DNA from: Drosophila persimilis
Taxonomy: Eukaryota > Arthropoda > Insecta > Diptera > Drosophilidae
NCBI RefSeq assembly: GCF_003286085.1
Contig: NW_020825313.1
Location: 1,054,001 to 1,118,000, forward strand
Length of the DNA: 64,000 nt
Direction of reading: 5' to 3'
The first letter of the stretch is position 1. Each line of letters opens with the position of its first letter. The notes under the pieces were generated by a model. That model saw nothing but the letters and a program-made list of their open reading frames with translations, ran no database searches and was not told the origin of the DNA. Positions 33,884 to 44,780 of this stretch are shown in pieces. A program made the position numbers and the translations under genes.

Positions 33884-34224
33884 ATTTCCGCTGTGAACCA
33901 AACCGACTTTTATTCGATAGATTTGTCTTGGTTCGGTTTCTGTATAAAAATTTTTTTAAAATGGGTATATTTAAAAAAAAAAATTTCAGATGTGATTTCT
34001 TTTCACATAACTTAAGTATCTAAAAACATCGTTGTATTGAACGTTGCAATTCAGAAAATCTGATAAATGTAGCTATAAATATGAAATAGCTTAAGTTTAT
34101 TGTCTGGGAAATAATATAAATATATTTTTTGTTTTTCAAAATTTTGACTTTGAAAACTTTGAAATTAATCATTTTTGAGGCCTTAAACCTATCAGAAAAA
34201 GTCGGTTTGGTTCACAGCGGAAAT
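33884..34224. mobile_element. MITE family M, copy 3, with perfect 28-bp TIRs
   Basis: 341 bp. The left TIR ATTTCCGCTGTGAACCAAAC (continuing CGACTTTT) at 33884-33911 is the exact inverse of 34197-34224. The interior is AT-rich and related to the copies at 5972, 14535 and 41332. There is no coding capacity. The superfamily was not determined, since no clear target duplication is visible. Confidence 0.8.
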
Positions 34225-34379
34225 AAAAAGTTTAATTTTGTTTGTCTACTGTGAACTTTAAAACTGAGACAAGGGTATTTCGTACAATTAGCAAAACGAT
34301 AGAATTATAATAATATAGTAACTCAACGGTAAGCAGAAGTAAGAGGTTGTAAGTAAGTTGGAGTCCTCCAGTTTGTTAC

Positions 34380-34505
34380 TAATAGATAGATTAATGGAGT
34401 AATAATAATAATAATAAAAAATAAAATAATAATAATAATAAATAAAATAATCATAATAAACATAACAAAAATGAGTATAATAATAAAAATAATACAAATA
34501 TAGTA
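34380..34505. repeat. (AAT)n-rich low-complexity tract
   Basis: Interrupted AATAAT / ATAATAATAAA units run for over 100 bp. Open frames through it on the minus strand are Tyr/Ile-rich artefacts. Confidence 0.85.
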
Positions 34506-35183
34506 ACAGCATAATCTAATGATTATAAATGTAAGTTTTTTCGTCATTCGAAACTGCAAATATTTCCAAATATAAGTTTTATTTATTTATTTTTTTTTTC
34601 TTACAAAGTGTAATTAAATCATTTGAGTATTTGGTATTCGATAATATTACATTTTTTGGGTAGATGTGCTCACTTAAAATTATTTCGGAAAAAACTGCAG
34701 AAGTTCATTATTTTCTTTCCTCTGTTCAAAATCGTTATTCAAATTTGATTCTTTTGACCAAATAGCCGGTCAAAGATTTCGAATATTATTTTTTTGTATA
34801 AGATAAAAATTACTATGTTTTTATCAACATTTGGGTCAAATCAAAAGCCAAGGAGCTTGCCACGTCTGGAAAACTGCACTTGCAAACTCCTTTCGCATTT
34901 TTGATTTGTGATATTAAAACTACAAAACCCTAAGAACAACCTAATCGGCAATTCATCTCACATCCCGCTAGTTGTTCACTGACCTCATGATTTAAATTAC
35001 ATGACTAAAAATTAACCAAAACTAAACCTAATCAAAAATCTACTTCAGCCTCTTGTAAAATGTACATACGTTGTTGTTCCATTGTCCATATGCTTGGCAA
35101 AAAACCTATCATCCATTTGTTCTCTGCGCTTGGACGCTTCTTTTTTTTTTTTGTTTCTTTACGCACAACACTGTGATTTTTAG
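34506..35183. other. Intron sequence before the last visible shi exon
   Basis: AT-rich. GGGTAGATGTGCTCACTT at about 34670 is inverted relative to about 25264. It ends with a T-rich tract and the acceptor TTTTTAG at 35177-35183. Confidence 0.6.
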
Positions 35184-35303
35184 GACTACAAACAACTGGA
35201 ACTATCTTGCGAAACGGTCGAAGATGTTGAGTCGTGGAAGGCTTCCTTCTTGCGAGCTGGTGTCTATCCCGAGAAACAGGAAACCCAGGAAAATGGAGAC
35301 GAG
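35184..35303 (+). CDS. shi: Dynamin (shibire) exon: end of PH domain
   Basis: 120 bp, 40 codons, phase 0 at both ends. It encodes [20 protein letters not shown], then [20 protein letters not shown]. This is the C-terminal helix of the PH domain and the start of the linker to the GTPase effector domain (GED). The donor is GTGCGT at 35304. No GED sequence was found in the remaining 28.7 kb, so the next exon lies beyond the window or is lost. Confidence 0.95.
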
Positions 35304-35477
35304 GTGCGTATCCGTAAAATATATTTATTTCAATTGTTATCAACAAACTGGAACGCTTATGTGTCCAGATTTGGGTACTTTTTTTTATGAAAATATTTCG
35401 AATCCAAAACATAAAGAGCTAGAGTAACGCAAAGAAATTTTTCAAAATATGAAATAAACAACTTTTAACGAACCCGT

Positions 35478-35580
35478 TTTTATACGCGTTACTGAAAAAG
35501 TATAGAGATCGATTAGATTCGTGGTGAAATTGTATTTCTGTAACACCCAAAAGGCAGCGTTTCCGACCGAAATTAAATTT
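35478..35580 (+). mobile_element. DINE-1-like 5' scrap
   Basis: TTTTTATACGCGTTACTGAA, then a block with AGATTCGTGGTGAAAT and CGTTTCCGACCG. This is the first 100 bp of an old DINE-1-type copy, closer to the TACTCGTTACTC-type start known in other flies. Confidence 0.55.
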
Positions 35581-35689
35581 AAATTGAAAAACAACTTTTT
35601 ACAAGCAAAACTACATTTTTCCAATCAGATAATTTTTTCCTTGTAAACTTATACCAAATTAAATAAATTTCCGAATTTTGTTTTAAAGT

Positions 35690-36122
35690 AGTAATTAATA
35701 TTTTGTGGAACCAATTTTTGTAATGTTAAGGAAGGAAAGGAAAGGTTAAGGGAAGATCTTGTTTTTAATAAACAAGCCTTAGAATCAGCTTACAAATTAT
35801 GTTAAGATAGCATCAGAACTGCAGCAACGTTTTGGAAATTATATTTTGGCTCAAACTATTCATCGTGGGCCTAAGGAGGTGTCTTTAAAAGCAAGGAAAC
35901 CTAGCAAAAAGCCACTTCTGCATAGTCAAATAAACAAAGCTCGCTTGAATTCGTAAACAAAAATTAAGTTATGGTGAATCTGAGTGGTCACGGATTAAAC
36001 TCTCGGATGAGTCCAAGTTTAAATTTGCGCACATTTCGACGCAGAAGAGGAGAACGCTTTTCTGAAAATTGTTGCATTGTCACGATAAAGCATTCGCCAT
36101 CATAACATGTATGGGGATACAT
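35690..36122 (+). mobile_element. Tc1-like element T2, 5' part
   Basis: The plus strand encodes a decayed HTH region (KIASELQQRFGNYILAQTIH; PKEVSLKARKP, about 35805-35905), then SDESKFKF (about 36005), RRRRGERFSENCC-like sequence and VTIKHSPS. It matches T1 stepwise. A LINE breaks it at about 36122, and it resumes at 39436. Confidence 0.65.
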
Positions 36123-39100
36123 ATCAGTCAGCTCTCACTGCGTTCGTTCGTGTTTTCGCTATGTCGCTTTATTACTGCTCGGAATGCAATCCGGACGTCA
36201 CTGCCGCTCAGCTTCGTTGCTTTGAGGCTGTCCGCTGTTCTTCTTTGTGTCGCCAAGCATTTCATCTGACGTGCATCGATTTGCATGCAGATGCAGTTAA
36301 ACTGTTAACAAATCTGGCTAATTTTTTGTGCCAGTGTGATAACTATGTGGTTGCGCATGACTTGCATTCGAAAATAGACGAGCGAAAATAACAACAAGGT
36401 GCCGGAGGCGGAAATTTCTTGTGTGAAATTGGTCAAGCGAGATGCTGATTTATCTGCGTTGAAGTTCGTTAACTTCAATCGTTAATTTAATTTTGGCCAG
36501 TATCGGTAAGGGTTTCCCGCTTTGTGCATAGACAGAGGCCGGAAGCTGATTTGACGGCAGTTAATCTGTGTGCAGCTGTGCCATTGCGGACGTCCACGCC
36601 GACTCAGAAAGCACCAGTTCCATCCACTTCAAAAAACCCCCAGTGAGCGGCGCCTCTGGTTTTATGATCGCCGCTTCTCCACATCATATTCTGCTTACAC
36701 TTTTTGCTATGTGCAACAGCCCGTTGTTTCATTTTTGGCAATCCTCTTCAACATAAAACATTGGTTTTTCGGTCTGCGCTTTGTGCGATATTCGCTCGGC
36801 TGCTGCTGGATCAGATGACGATGCTCTTGCTGGCACTCTCTCTCGGCTACGTGCGCTTCTGACTTCATCATTACAACAACAACAGCTATTGCATTGCTTC
36901 GTGTGCTATGTCTGCGCCGTCGCTGCTCTCGACATTTGGGAAGAGTAATCAGCTCGTCGTTCCCTCTTATGTGGAACACTCTCTTCAACACACTCTTCAG
37001 CATCATTACCTAGATTGGCCCTCCCTGCTGCTTCCCTGCCCAATCTTCTGGACGACGATGGTGTGCTGTTGGTTCGGATGGCGGCACTTGGGCAGGTTTT
37101 AAGCACGGGTCTCAGCACTTTGGCTCAGCGGGATACGCTTGACCTCCTATGGATCCATCCTCCGTGGCCGCTAATTGAACGGCCCCGCTACTTTCTGCGA
37201 ACGTGCCGTTGGACGGTGCCAGGTCGATACGATTTTTTTTTTTTTTTTCAAAATATAGCGGGCATGCGCACCAAGGCTCAGGCTGTCAGCTTGACTACCT
37301 CCACGTGTGACTTCGATGTTGTCATTTTGGTTGAAACCTGGCTCAACGCAAACTTCTTCGACAACGAATACTTCATTCCTAACCTTTTCCAGGTGTTTCG
37401 TAAGGATAGAGATTGTTCCAAAACGAAGCGCTGCAGAGGAGGTGGGGTCATTGTGGCCGTCAGACGCACCCACCCTATGCTGTGATCCGATTTATCTCCA
37501 GGATGGGGACTCTGTTCTGGATCACATTGGTGTGGCGGTGGCTGGCCAGTCAGAGACGCTATTTTTTAGCGTCTCGTATTTCTCCGAATAGCTGCTATGA
37601 GATATACAAGGCGCACACTCAAAACATTGCTGAAATATATGGTAGTCTGCGAGATCGTCAGTACCTCTGCGTTTTTGGCGACTTCAATTTGGGTTCGTTG
37701 GTATGGTCCGGCGATCCGCAGTCGCTGGCTATGATACCAAGTAATGTGCATTTGCCGCACGAGATTCTTTTGATAGATGATTGTTTTAGTATGGGCTTAA
37801 CCCAAGTAAATAATGTTTTTAATAGGCTAAATAAGATTCTAGACTTAATTTATGTTAGTTCGGATATAGATTGCCATGTTACATGTTGCGAGCTGCTTAT
37901 CGCAGATTGTGACATGCATCATATGCCGTTGGAATTCTCAGCTAATTTCCACTCTTATTTGCTCTGGGCGGAACCATATTATGAATACTTCTTTTCTACT
38001 TTAAGCCTAAATGCTATTCGGGATAGGATGTTAAGCGTTAACTGGGCATCTGTTCTCTCGCATCCTAGCACTGACACTTCCTATAGTGTTTTCCTGCATA
38101 CGGTCCGTCGTATTACTGGTAATAATGCTTCTAGAAGGATGCATGGCTCCTATAGGCTACCGTGGTATACGAAGGATCTTCTGAAATATAAGAATCTTCG
38201 TAACAAGTATTTTAAACGATTTGGTAAGACACGGGACCTTGTGGACTGGGCGAGGTATGTGCAGCATAAGAAGGAGTTTGCTTTTTTAAGCAAATTTTTG
38301 TATAACCAGTATATTGCCAACGTTGAAAGGGGACTTAAGATCAATCCCAAGTCGTTTTGGCATTTTGTAAATTCCAAAAGGTCGACGAGCTCTCTTCCTT
38401 CAGCTATGAACCTGGGTAGCTTGAGCGCTAATACAGATAGTGGTATAGGAAACCTTTTTGCTTCTTTCTTTAGTTCAAATTTTGAGACATACGCAGCTTG
38501 GCATAGTACCGATGTCTTAAGCGCTATCCCCGCGGTGGTGAATATTGGCACACTTCATTTTTTTTTTTGGAGGCAATTAATGAGTTTGATTATTCTAACC
38601 CAACTGTGATGGCATTTCTGCCTTCCTGCTTCACAACTGTTATGTTGCCTTTTGTGAACCTCTCAAAATTCTCTTCACAAACTCGCTGTAAACGGGTCGG
38701 TTTGTTGGCAAGTGGAAAGCTGCCACGATTACGCCAATTTTTAAGAAAGGTGCCAAAAATCTCATCTCCAATTATAGACCAATCGTCAAACTGTGCCTTA
38801 ATAGCCAAGCTGCATCGGTTAGGGATTCATTCCTTCCTGCTCAGTTGGTTTAGGTCATATCTTGAGCGAGAGTATGTCGTATTGGTAAATGGAAAGCCTT
38901 TGGACTCATTCTTGGCTACCTCCGGCCTTCCACAGGGAAGTGCACTTGGTCCACTTCTCTTCTCAATTTTCATCAACGACATATCTCTCAGCATTCAAGC
39001 TTCTGAGCATATGCTTTATGCTTATGATCTTAAAATATTCCGATCGACCAAAACCTTAGGCGACAGTATCCTTCTTCAGCGCGACTTGGATAGAGTTGTT

Positions 39101-39435
39101 CGTTGGTGCAGACTTAGTTCGCTCCCTCTCAACGTTAGCCAATGTTGCTTTGTTTCCTTTAGCAAGTGTGTCCTCACTGTGCTGGCCTCATATTCTATTG
39201 ATGGCAATCCTCTCTTAAAGCGGACGGAGATACTTGACCTGGGGGTCTTATTCGACTCAAAATTTATTTTTGCTGAGCATCTGAATTTTATATTGCCAAA
39301 AGCATATGTCTGGAGTACTGGGCTGCCAGCTGGGATGCGTTTTGACTTTTGCCAGGGGAAGGGAGCCGTCAGACAGTTGCTTATAGATTTCTTCCTTTTC
39401 CATAATTAATTATTGTTATTCATTGTTAATATCTT
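36123..39435 (+). mobile_element. CR1-clade LINE copy 4, a second subfamily (CR1-4)
   Basis: ORF1 begins MSLYYCSECNPDVTAAQLRC (36159) with a Cys-rich PHD-like finger. It is then decayed, with frameshifts, to about 37250. ORF2 has an endonuclease region (VILVETWLNANFFD, about 37325; FGDFNLGSLVW, about 37675) and an RT region (ATITPIFKKGAKNL by frameshift; GLPQGSALGPLLFSIF, about 38925). Motif A is missing, apparently by deletion near 38810, and motif C reads YAYDLK (about 39017), lacking the first Asp. It is inserted in T2 and clearly diverged from CR1-1/2/3. Confidence 0.75.
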
Positions 39436-40271
39436 AAGTTAGAAGCAAGTTAGTCTAGCCAGAGAACCGCGAATTATGATTAACGGTATGATAATGCAAA
39501 ACGTATGAACAAATTATTCGCAGTGTAGTTGTTACCAGTATGAAATCAGCTACTGAGAGAGAAGCTCCCATCTTTCAGAACGATTCTGCACCTTGTCATC
39601 GGGCGCACTCTGTAAGTGATTCTTTGACGTTTATTTTTTATATTTAGAAAGCATTCAACTAGTTTCGACTATTTTTCAACGACAGATAAACATTTTGAAG
39701 GTGGAATTGGCCATCTAACAGAATGTCTAGAACCTTATGACTGCCAAAATAAGAAAGCGGAAGCCAAAAACTATGGTTGAGTTAAGGGAAATTATCGAAG
39801 AAGTTTGGTTTGAGGATATAACGGATTAATATCTGAAGGCTTAATACGATTCGATGCCCAACAGCGTCATATGTGTAATAAAAGCCAAGGGGGGTACCAA
39901 AAAATATTAATTAATTTATAATTTGAAAAATTGTATTGTTAGTTTTAACAAAACAAAATAACCTATTAGATAAAATTTTGTTTTTGTTATAGAAGAGGAA
40001 ATTTTTTTTATACTTTACAGATTTAGTTTTCCTTCGTTTGATCAAATTACTAAATGGCCGTTGAAAAAAGTGTTATTTGGAAAAATATTTGTTTTTAATT
40101 ATAGGAATATGACATACAAAAATTTAGTATGCAATCTTGTTAAAAACTGATTTGTTGCCACAAAAAAAAAAAAAAAGTCCGCATCTCATAACATTTGGGG
40201 AAACCCCATGCTGGAGATGTCAAAAATGCATGAAATATCACGGTGCGGATTTTTTTTTTGTCGCTGGGTGA
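39436..40271 (+). mobile_element. Tc1-like element T2, 3' part
   Basis: This reads YEQIIRSVVV-type sequence, then KSATEREAPIFQNDSAPCHR (second catalytic Asp, about 39545-39600). A decayed C-terminus follows with a DSMP-like and KAKGG ending (about 39855-39890). The right TIR region reaches TCGCTGGGTG at 40271, inverse of T1's CACCCAGCGA. Together with 35690-36122 it makes one element once CR1-4 is removed. Confidence 0.65.
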
Positions 40272-41330
40272 ATCTACTAGATTGCTGAATCAGATTGCTG
40301 GATCCGGGCGGATAATTTTTATAGCCAGGATAAAGAAATGAGATGTAGAGGAATAAAAGATCGTATAAGAAAAATGGAAACAAATAATATAACATATCTT
40401 GCGGTCGTGATTCTCCTCTTTCTCACCATGTTTTTCCCATCTCTCATGACAAGTTCGAGCAAAATGGAGAGAGATCACGGTCTAACTTGTGATCAAAGCG
40501 TAAAGGGTTATATTCGATTGTTGCAGATATATGTAACAGCCAGAAGGAAGGGTTAGGTCTCAGAGACTATTAGAGCTACATCAACCATATTTTTTACTAA
40601 GACTCCTGTGATATCATTCTGAATCAAGTTTTTTGGAATCTTTGGCAATTGTGAAGATATGAGAAAAAATAATATACAAAACGCAGAGTAATAGAAAATA
40701 ATTAGATCTACTTTGTAAAAAGACCATCTGATTGGATCTTTATTTAAGCTGTATTAAACAATTATATTTGATTGACCTCGTGACTCGCGCTCGTGGTGAC
40801 ACTATTCCTCGTGCAGTAGGGAGACATAATGGCCGAATCAAAGACAATGTTTTATATTTGTTTTAATATAAAAACGTTTTAAAATGTTTCGCGGAAGAAT
40901 CGAATCGAAGCTAATCCCAAGCGAATACCGAATTCCACCAATTAGATTCGGTTGCCTGAACATGCAGGTTATAAAGAGCAGAGCAACTACGATCGAAATG
41001 AACATAACATGCCTTCGTAAATATGCGCGACGTCGTCTGCACTTATGTAATAAAATCTATTGACCCTGTAGGAAATTTTCTCTGCCCAAACACAGAGTAA
41101 TATCACAGCAGTCTGGATACAAAATTTGGTTGCTCTAGCTATATAGTCTCTGAGATCGGCGCTCATCGTGACGCACAGCTATATAGACTCGGTTATTGAT
41201 GCTAATAAAGAAACAGTCATGGAAAAATTGATATACTAGAAATATAAATAATAATAGTAATAGAAACGGAATATTTTTTCTTTATTTTTTTTTTTTTTAC
41301 AACTACACAACAAAAATACAAATGAATGCT
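40272..41330. mobile_element. Diverged DINE-1-like sequence and unassigned intron
   Basis: Blocks such as CTGATTGGATCTTTAT, GCAGTCTGGATACAAAATTT and AGTCTCTGAGATCGGCGCTC (about 41110-41165) are DINE-1-like but much diverged. The remainder is unassigned. No gene is seen. Confidence 0.5.
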
Positions 41331-41331
41331 A

Positions 41332-41577
41332 TTCGACTTTTCCCGAGTTTTCGAAGTCAAAGTTTTGAAAAAATTGATCGCAAAAATATTTTCCAGACGG
41401 TAAGCTTAAGTTACAAAGTGTTTGGGTCTAGTTTAGAGCTGCACTTACCAGCTTATCAGAATATTCAAGCTTTGAAAAAACAGAACAAATGAACTGATTT
41501 TAAAAACTAAAAATCAGCTAACAATTTGAAAGCCCCAAATTCGTAAAAATAAGTTGGTTTGATTCACAGAGGAAAAC
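41332..41577 (-). mobile_element. MITE family M, copy 4
   Basis: Reverse orientation. CGACTTTTCCCGAGTTTTCG at the left is the counterpart of the right end of copy 2. The right end AGTTGGTTTGATTCACAGAG is the decayed TIR. Confidence 0.65.
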
Positions 41578-41815
41578 ACATTTATAGACTTTGGAATATT
41601 TATGGTCTTTTAAATTGACACCTACCACCAGCCTATTTGTTATACTATGGGTATTAACTGTTCATTTGTGGATCTTCCGATAGCAATAATGAATTGATTT
41701 TTGTTTTCTGCGTAGAATGATGTTTAGGTCTTTCCCGATGTTATGCGCGTTGCCTTAATATTCACTGAAGAAAATTTAGAAAAATACGAAACAAATTTGT
41801 TGTTTCTATTAGTTT
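41578..41815. other. Intron sequence, nothing recognised
   Basis: Short AT-rich spacer without recognisable features. Confidence 0.5.
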
Positions 41816-41819
41816 TTCT

Positions 41820-42057
41820 ATGACTGTATATGGTTGCGCTTATTAGTAAACGTGTAATTTTCAAAGGTCTCGGGGTCTAAAAATGTTTATTTTGACATAA
41901 AACAATAAAATATAAAATCTTAGCCCGATTAGGCAACGTTTAAAGGTGCCCTCAAGTCGGCCAAAGTACAAAAATTCGATATTTGGCCAATGGTTCCTAT
42001 GGCAGCTATATCTCTCTAGTCGGATTGACTTTTTTGTGTTATTAAAAATATATATAT
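41820..42057 (+). mobile_element. Family X inverted-repeat arm (copy 2, solo arm)
   Basis: It starts GGTTGCGCTTATTAGTAAAC and continues AAAGGTCTCGGGGTCTAAAA and GGTTCCTATGGCAGCTATAT. This matches the left arm of copy 1 (9504 on). It is cut at the 3' end of LOA-C. Confidence 0.7.
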
Positions 42058-43345
42058 GGTTAGGTTAGGCTAAGGCGGTAGCCGGGAGGGGGGGATAAAA
42101 CCCTCCCACCCCTCAAACTCACTTGGACCTATAAGAGGTCCATTGTGTTGCCGCATGTGTCCCTTCTCGTTGGCCATATAAATCTTGAGACTACAGGAAA
42201 CGGTTTGCTGCCATCTCCTATTGGCATTTTGCTCGAACAATTCGTGCGTTAGGAACCTGCACGTAGCCAAGGGCATTGCTACTTGCTCGCTCTCCGATAG
42301 GAGAGGAATCGTAGTACCCTGCCTGGCTAGCTCGTCGGCGACGTCATTCCCCTCGACGTCCCTATGGCCGGGGACCCATATAAGGAAGAGATCTAACTGC
42401 TCTGCGATTTCGTGCAGAGACCTGCGGCAGTCATTTACAGTCGCTGAGTTCGACGATATTGAGCCTAGAGTTTTAATAGCTGCTTGGCTGTCCGAGAAGA
42501 CGCACACTAAGTAGACTCGGCCTTCCACGCGGCCGTCTAACTTTGAGCCATCAGTGTAGACGTGAACCGCATTTGCAGGTCCTGGTTCGCCCATATCCCA
42601 GTTCTCCCTAGGTGGGATTGATATCTGGAAGGGCGTCGAGAGGTGATCACTACGAATACAGTAATCTGTCCTCTCTGGTAATTGCGGGAGTCTCATCACG
42701 TTTCCCGAGTGCCCAACCACGGACGCTTTCCACAGTTTGGCTTCTCTCATTCTAAGTGCAGAAAGTGTTGCCACCTTCTTACCCATGAGATCTACAGGGA
42801 GGAGGTTCAGCACGGTATTCAGGGCTTCCCGCGGAGTAGTGCGTAGCCCGCCAGTTATGCATAGCTCTGCCGTGCGTTGAACTCTACTGAGTCTGTTAAG
42901 ACAATTAGTTTCGTCTAGGGCTGGCCACCATACTACCACTCCATAGAGCATGATTGGTCGTATAATGGCGGTGTATAGCCACCGAACTATATACGGGGTC
43001 ACTCCCCATTTTAGTCCGATTGCTTTCCTGCATGTGTAAAGGGCCACTGTGGCCTTCTTTACTCTATCCTCTATGCTCAGTTTCCAATCGAGCTTTCTGT
43101 CGAGGATTAGGCCGAGATACTTGGCATTATTGCTAAAAACTAGCGCCTCCCCACAGAGTTTTAAGGGGGTCAGTACCGGAACTTTGTACTTCTTAGTGAA
43201 AAGGACAAGTTCCGTTTTATACAGATTAACTCCTAACCCGAATTTGTCTGCCCATCGACATTTTCGTGAGAGTACTTGTCATGCACTCACACAACGTCTG
43301 CGGAAATGTTCCGGAGAGTGTTATAGCAACATCACGCCACCACAT
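42058..43345 (-). mobile_element. LOA/I-type LINE 3' part (LOA-C)
   Basis: The minus strand ends ...CCTAACCTAACC at 42058. The frame 43047-42070 carries the RT thumb (IVRWLYTAIIRPIMLYGVVV, then WWPALDETNCLNRLSRVQRT) and RNase H. The 5' end is truncated at about 43345. An RT finger/thumb piece upstream (43375-43049) is out of frame. Confidence 0.75.
42070..43047 (-). pseudogene. LOA-C ORF2 fragment: RT thumb and RNase H
   Basis: 325 residues open. RNase H motifs: VHVYTDGSKLDG (first Asp), CVFSDSQAAIKTL (third acidic), FLIWVPGHRDVEGNDVADEL (His and last Asp). The segment with the second acidic residue is missing between EGRV and YLVCVF, an in-frame internal deletion. It ends FIPPSRLPP at the 3' boundary. 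It could not act as RNase H. Confidence 0.75.
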
Positions 43346-43371
43346 AAAATATATATATACATATATATAAA

Positions 43372-44291
43372 CTAGCTGACCCGGCGAACTTCGTACCGCC
43401 TAACAGTCGATTTTTTTTTTTGTAATTCAACAATAACATTAAGTATGACAAAAAATAAAAATTAGCAATTCATTTGTATATTATAGATTAAGTTTCATTT
43501 TTATTGTAGTACTTTATGGTACACGATATTTTTTGTTTGATTACCTGACACTTAATTACTGCCCCTGGGATTTGTTTTTAGTCATAGCGAAAGCAAGCCG
43601 TACTGGAAACTGCAGTCGTTTAAACTCGAATGGTACGTCAGTCGTCAGTATACTTTCCTTTCAATATGATTGCTTCTATTACGTTATTTAGTAATTTTTG
43701 TTATCACTAATCGTGAGCCGTTACAAAGTTTCGGTTGGTTAATATTTCGGAAAATTATAGTTACAGATCCAACCTTTAAAGGAAGGTTGTGAGACGGCAA
43801 TCCTGGCAAGTCTAGTGAGTGTTAAAATTCTGGTGGATAGTTCACAAAATCATCTTCATAAGTTGCCGTATCAACTGATTTATATGTCCTAATTTCGCCA
43901 GAAATGTCATCTTGAATTTTGAAATTAAACGATGTATAACAATATCACGTGCCTCAACAATGGAAACTTTATCGATAGTAGGTGCTTTAAAATTACCTGT
44001 ATGTTGGCCCACAGGAGTTTTATCTGCTCTGATAACAATTTTGTGATCATCAGATGGCATCATTTCCATTGCACTTTTAGACAATGTAATTGATTACATT
44101 GATTGTGTTCCTGAAATAAGTTTTGTAATTTTCAACTATTGACCTTTTCACTGAATTGTTATTTGCACAACGTAGATTGATTTCTTATGGATTATTGCCC
44201 ATAAAATTAATTTGCAAAAACTTGTAGTCGCTATCTGGCACTGGTAGCAAAGAACCTGTGATATATCATCGTTCAATGTCGTTCTCTTTCG
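43372..44291 (-). mobile_element. Helitron 3' end with helicase C-terminal remnant
   Basis: On the minus strand the element ends GGGTCAGCTAG at 43372 (CTAG terminus) just after a hairpin-forming GGCGGTACGAAGTTCGCC. Upstream the decayed protein reads SDDHKIVIRADKTPVGQHTG (about 44070-44010), SIVEARDIVIHR, TYKSVD...DFVNYPPEF, NINQPKLCNGSRLVI and FAMTKNKSQG. The last is the PIF1-family helicase motif near the end of Helitron Rep/Hel proteins. It is interrupted at 44291 by CR1-2. Confidence 0.8.
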
Positions 44292-44780
44292 TAGTGATCA
44301 GACGTGTTTTTGTTTTGCGCTCCGCATTTTTTCCTTTTGTTTTGAATAAACAGCCGGTGTTTTCCTAACTAAATTCTAATTATACTTCCTAACCAGATAA
44401 CAATCTGGAAACCTATTCTATTCCGCGAGTGCATGCCTTTTGATTTGTGTTAAAACATTATTTAACTTTTTATTTTTCGGCGTCGGCTTGTGCTTGTGTT
44501 TGTGTTGTTGCAGTGAGTGAGTACGCATTACATTGCATTGCAGTCCGCTCTCGTCTGGTAGCTTTTGTTGTTTTATCACTCTCTCGCTATCACCTCAACT
44601 TCAATAACTGTTCTTTCTCTCTCGCTCTTTAAACTTTCTGAGCAATAGCGCTCTCTGCTTAGTAGCTCTCGCTATAACCGCTCTCCACTCTGCTCTCTTT
44701 TTTTACCAATTCCGCTTTGAGCGCTTTCTGGCACATTGGACTGATACCAATTTGTTTTGCAAATAATAGTAAATAATAAA

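Noticed and set aside
34288-34559. Tyr/Ile-rich open frames on the minus strand
   Set aside because: They translate an (AAT)n low-complexity tract. The composition is entirely explained by the repeat.
36107-36391. Host PHD-finger gene
   Set aside because: The Cys-rich finger is followed in order by a LINE endonuclease and RT, so it is the ORF1 of CR1-4.
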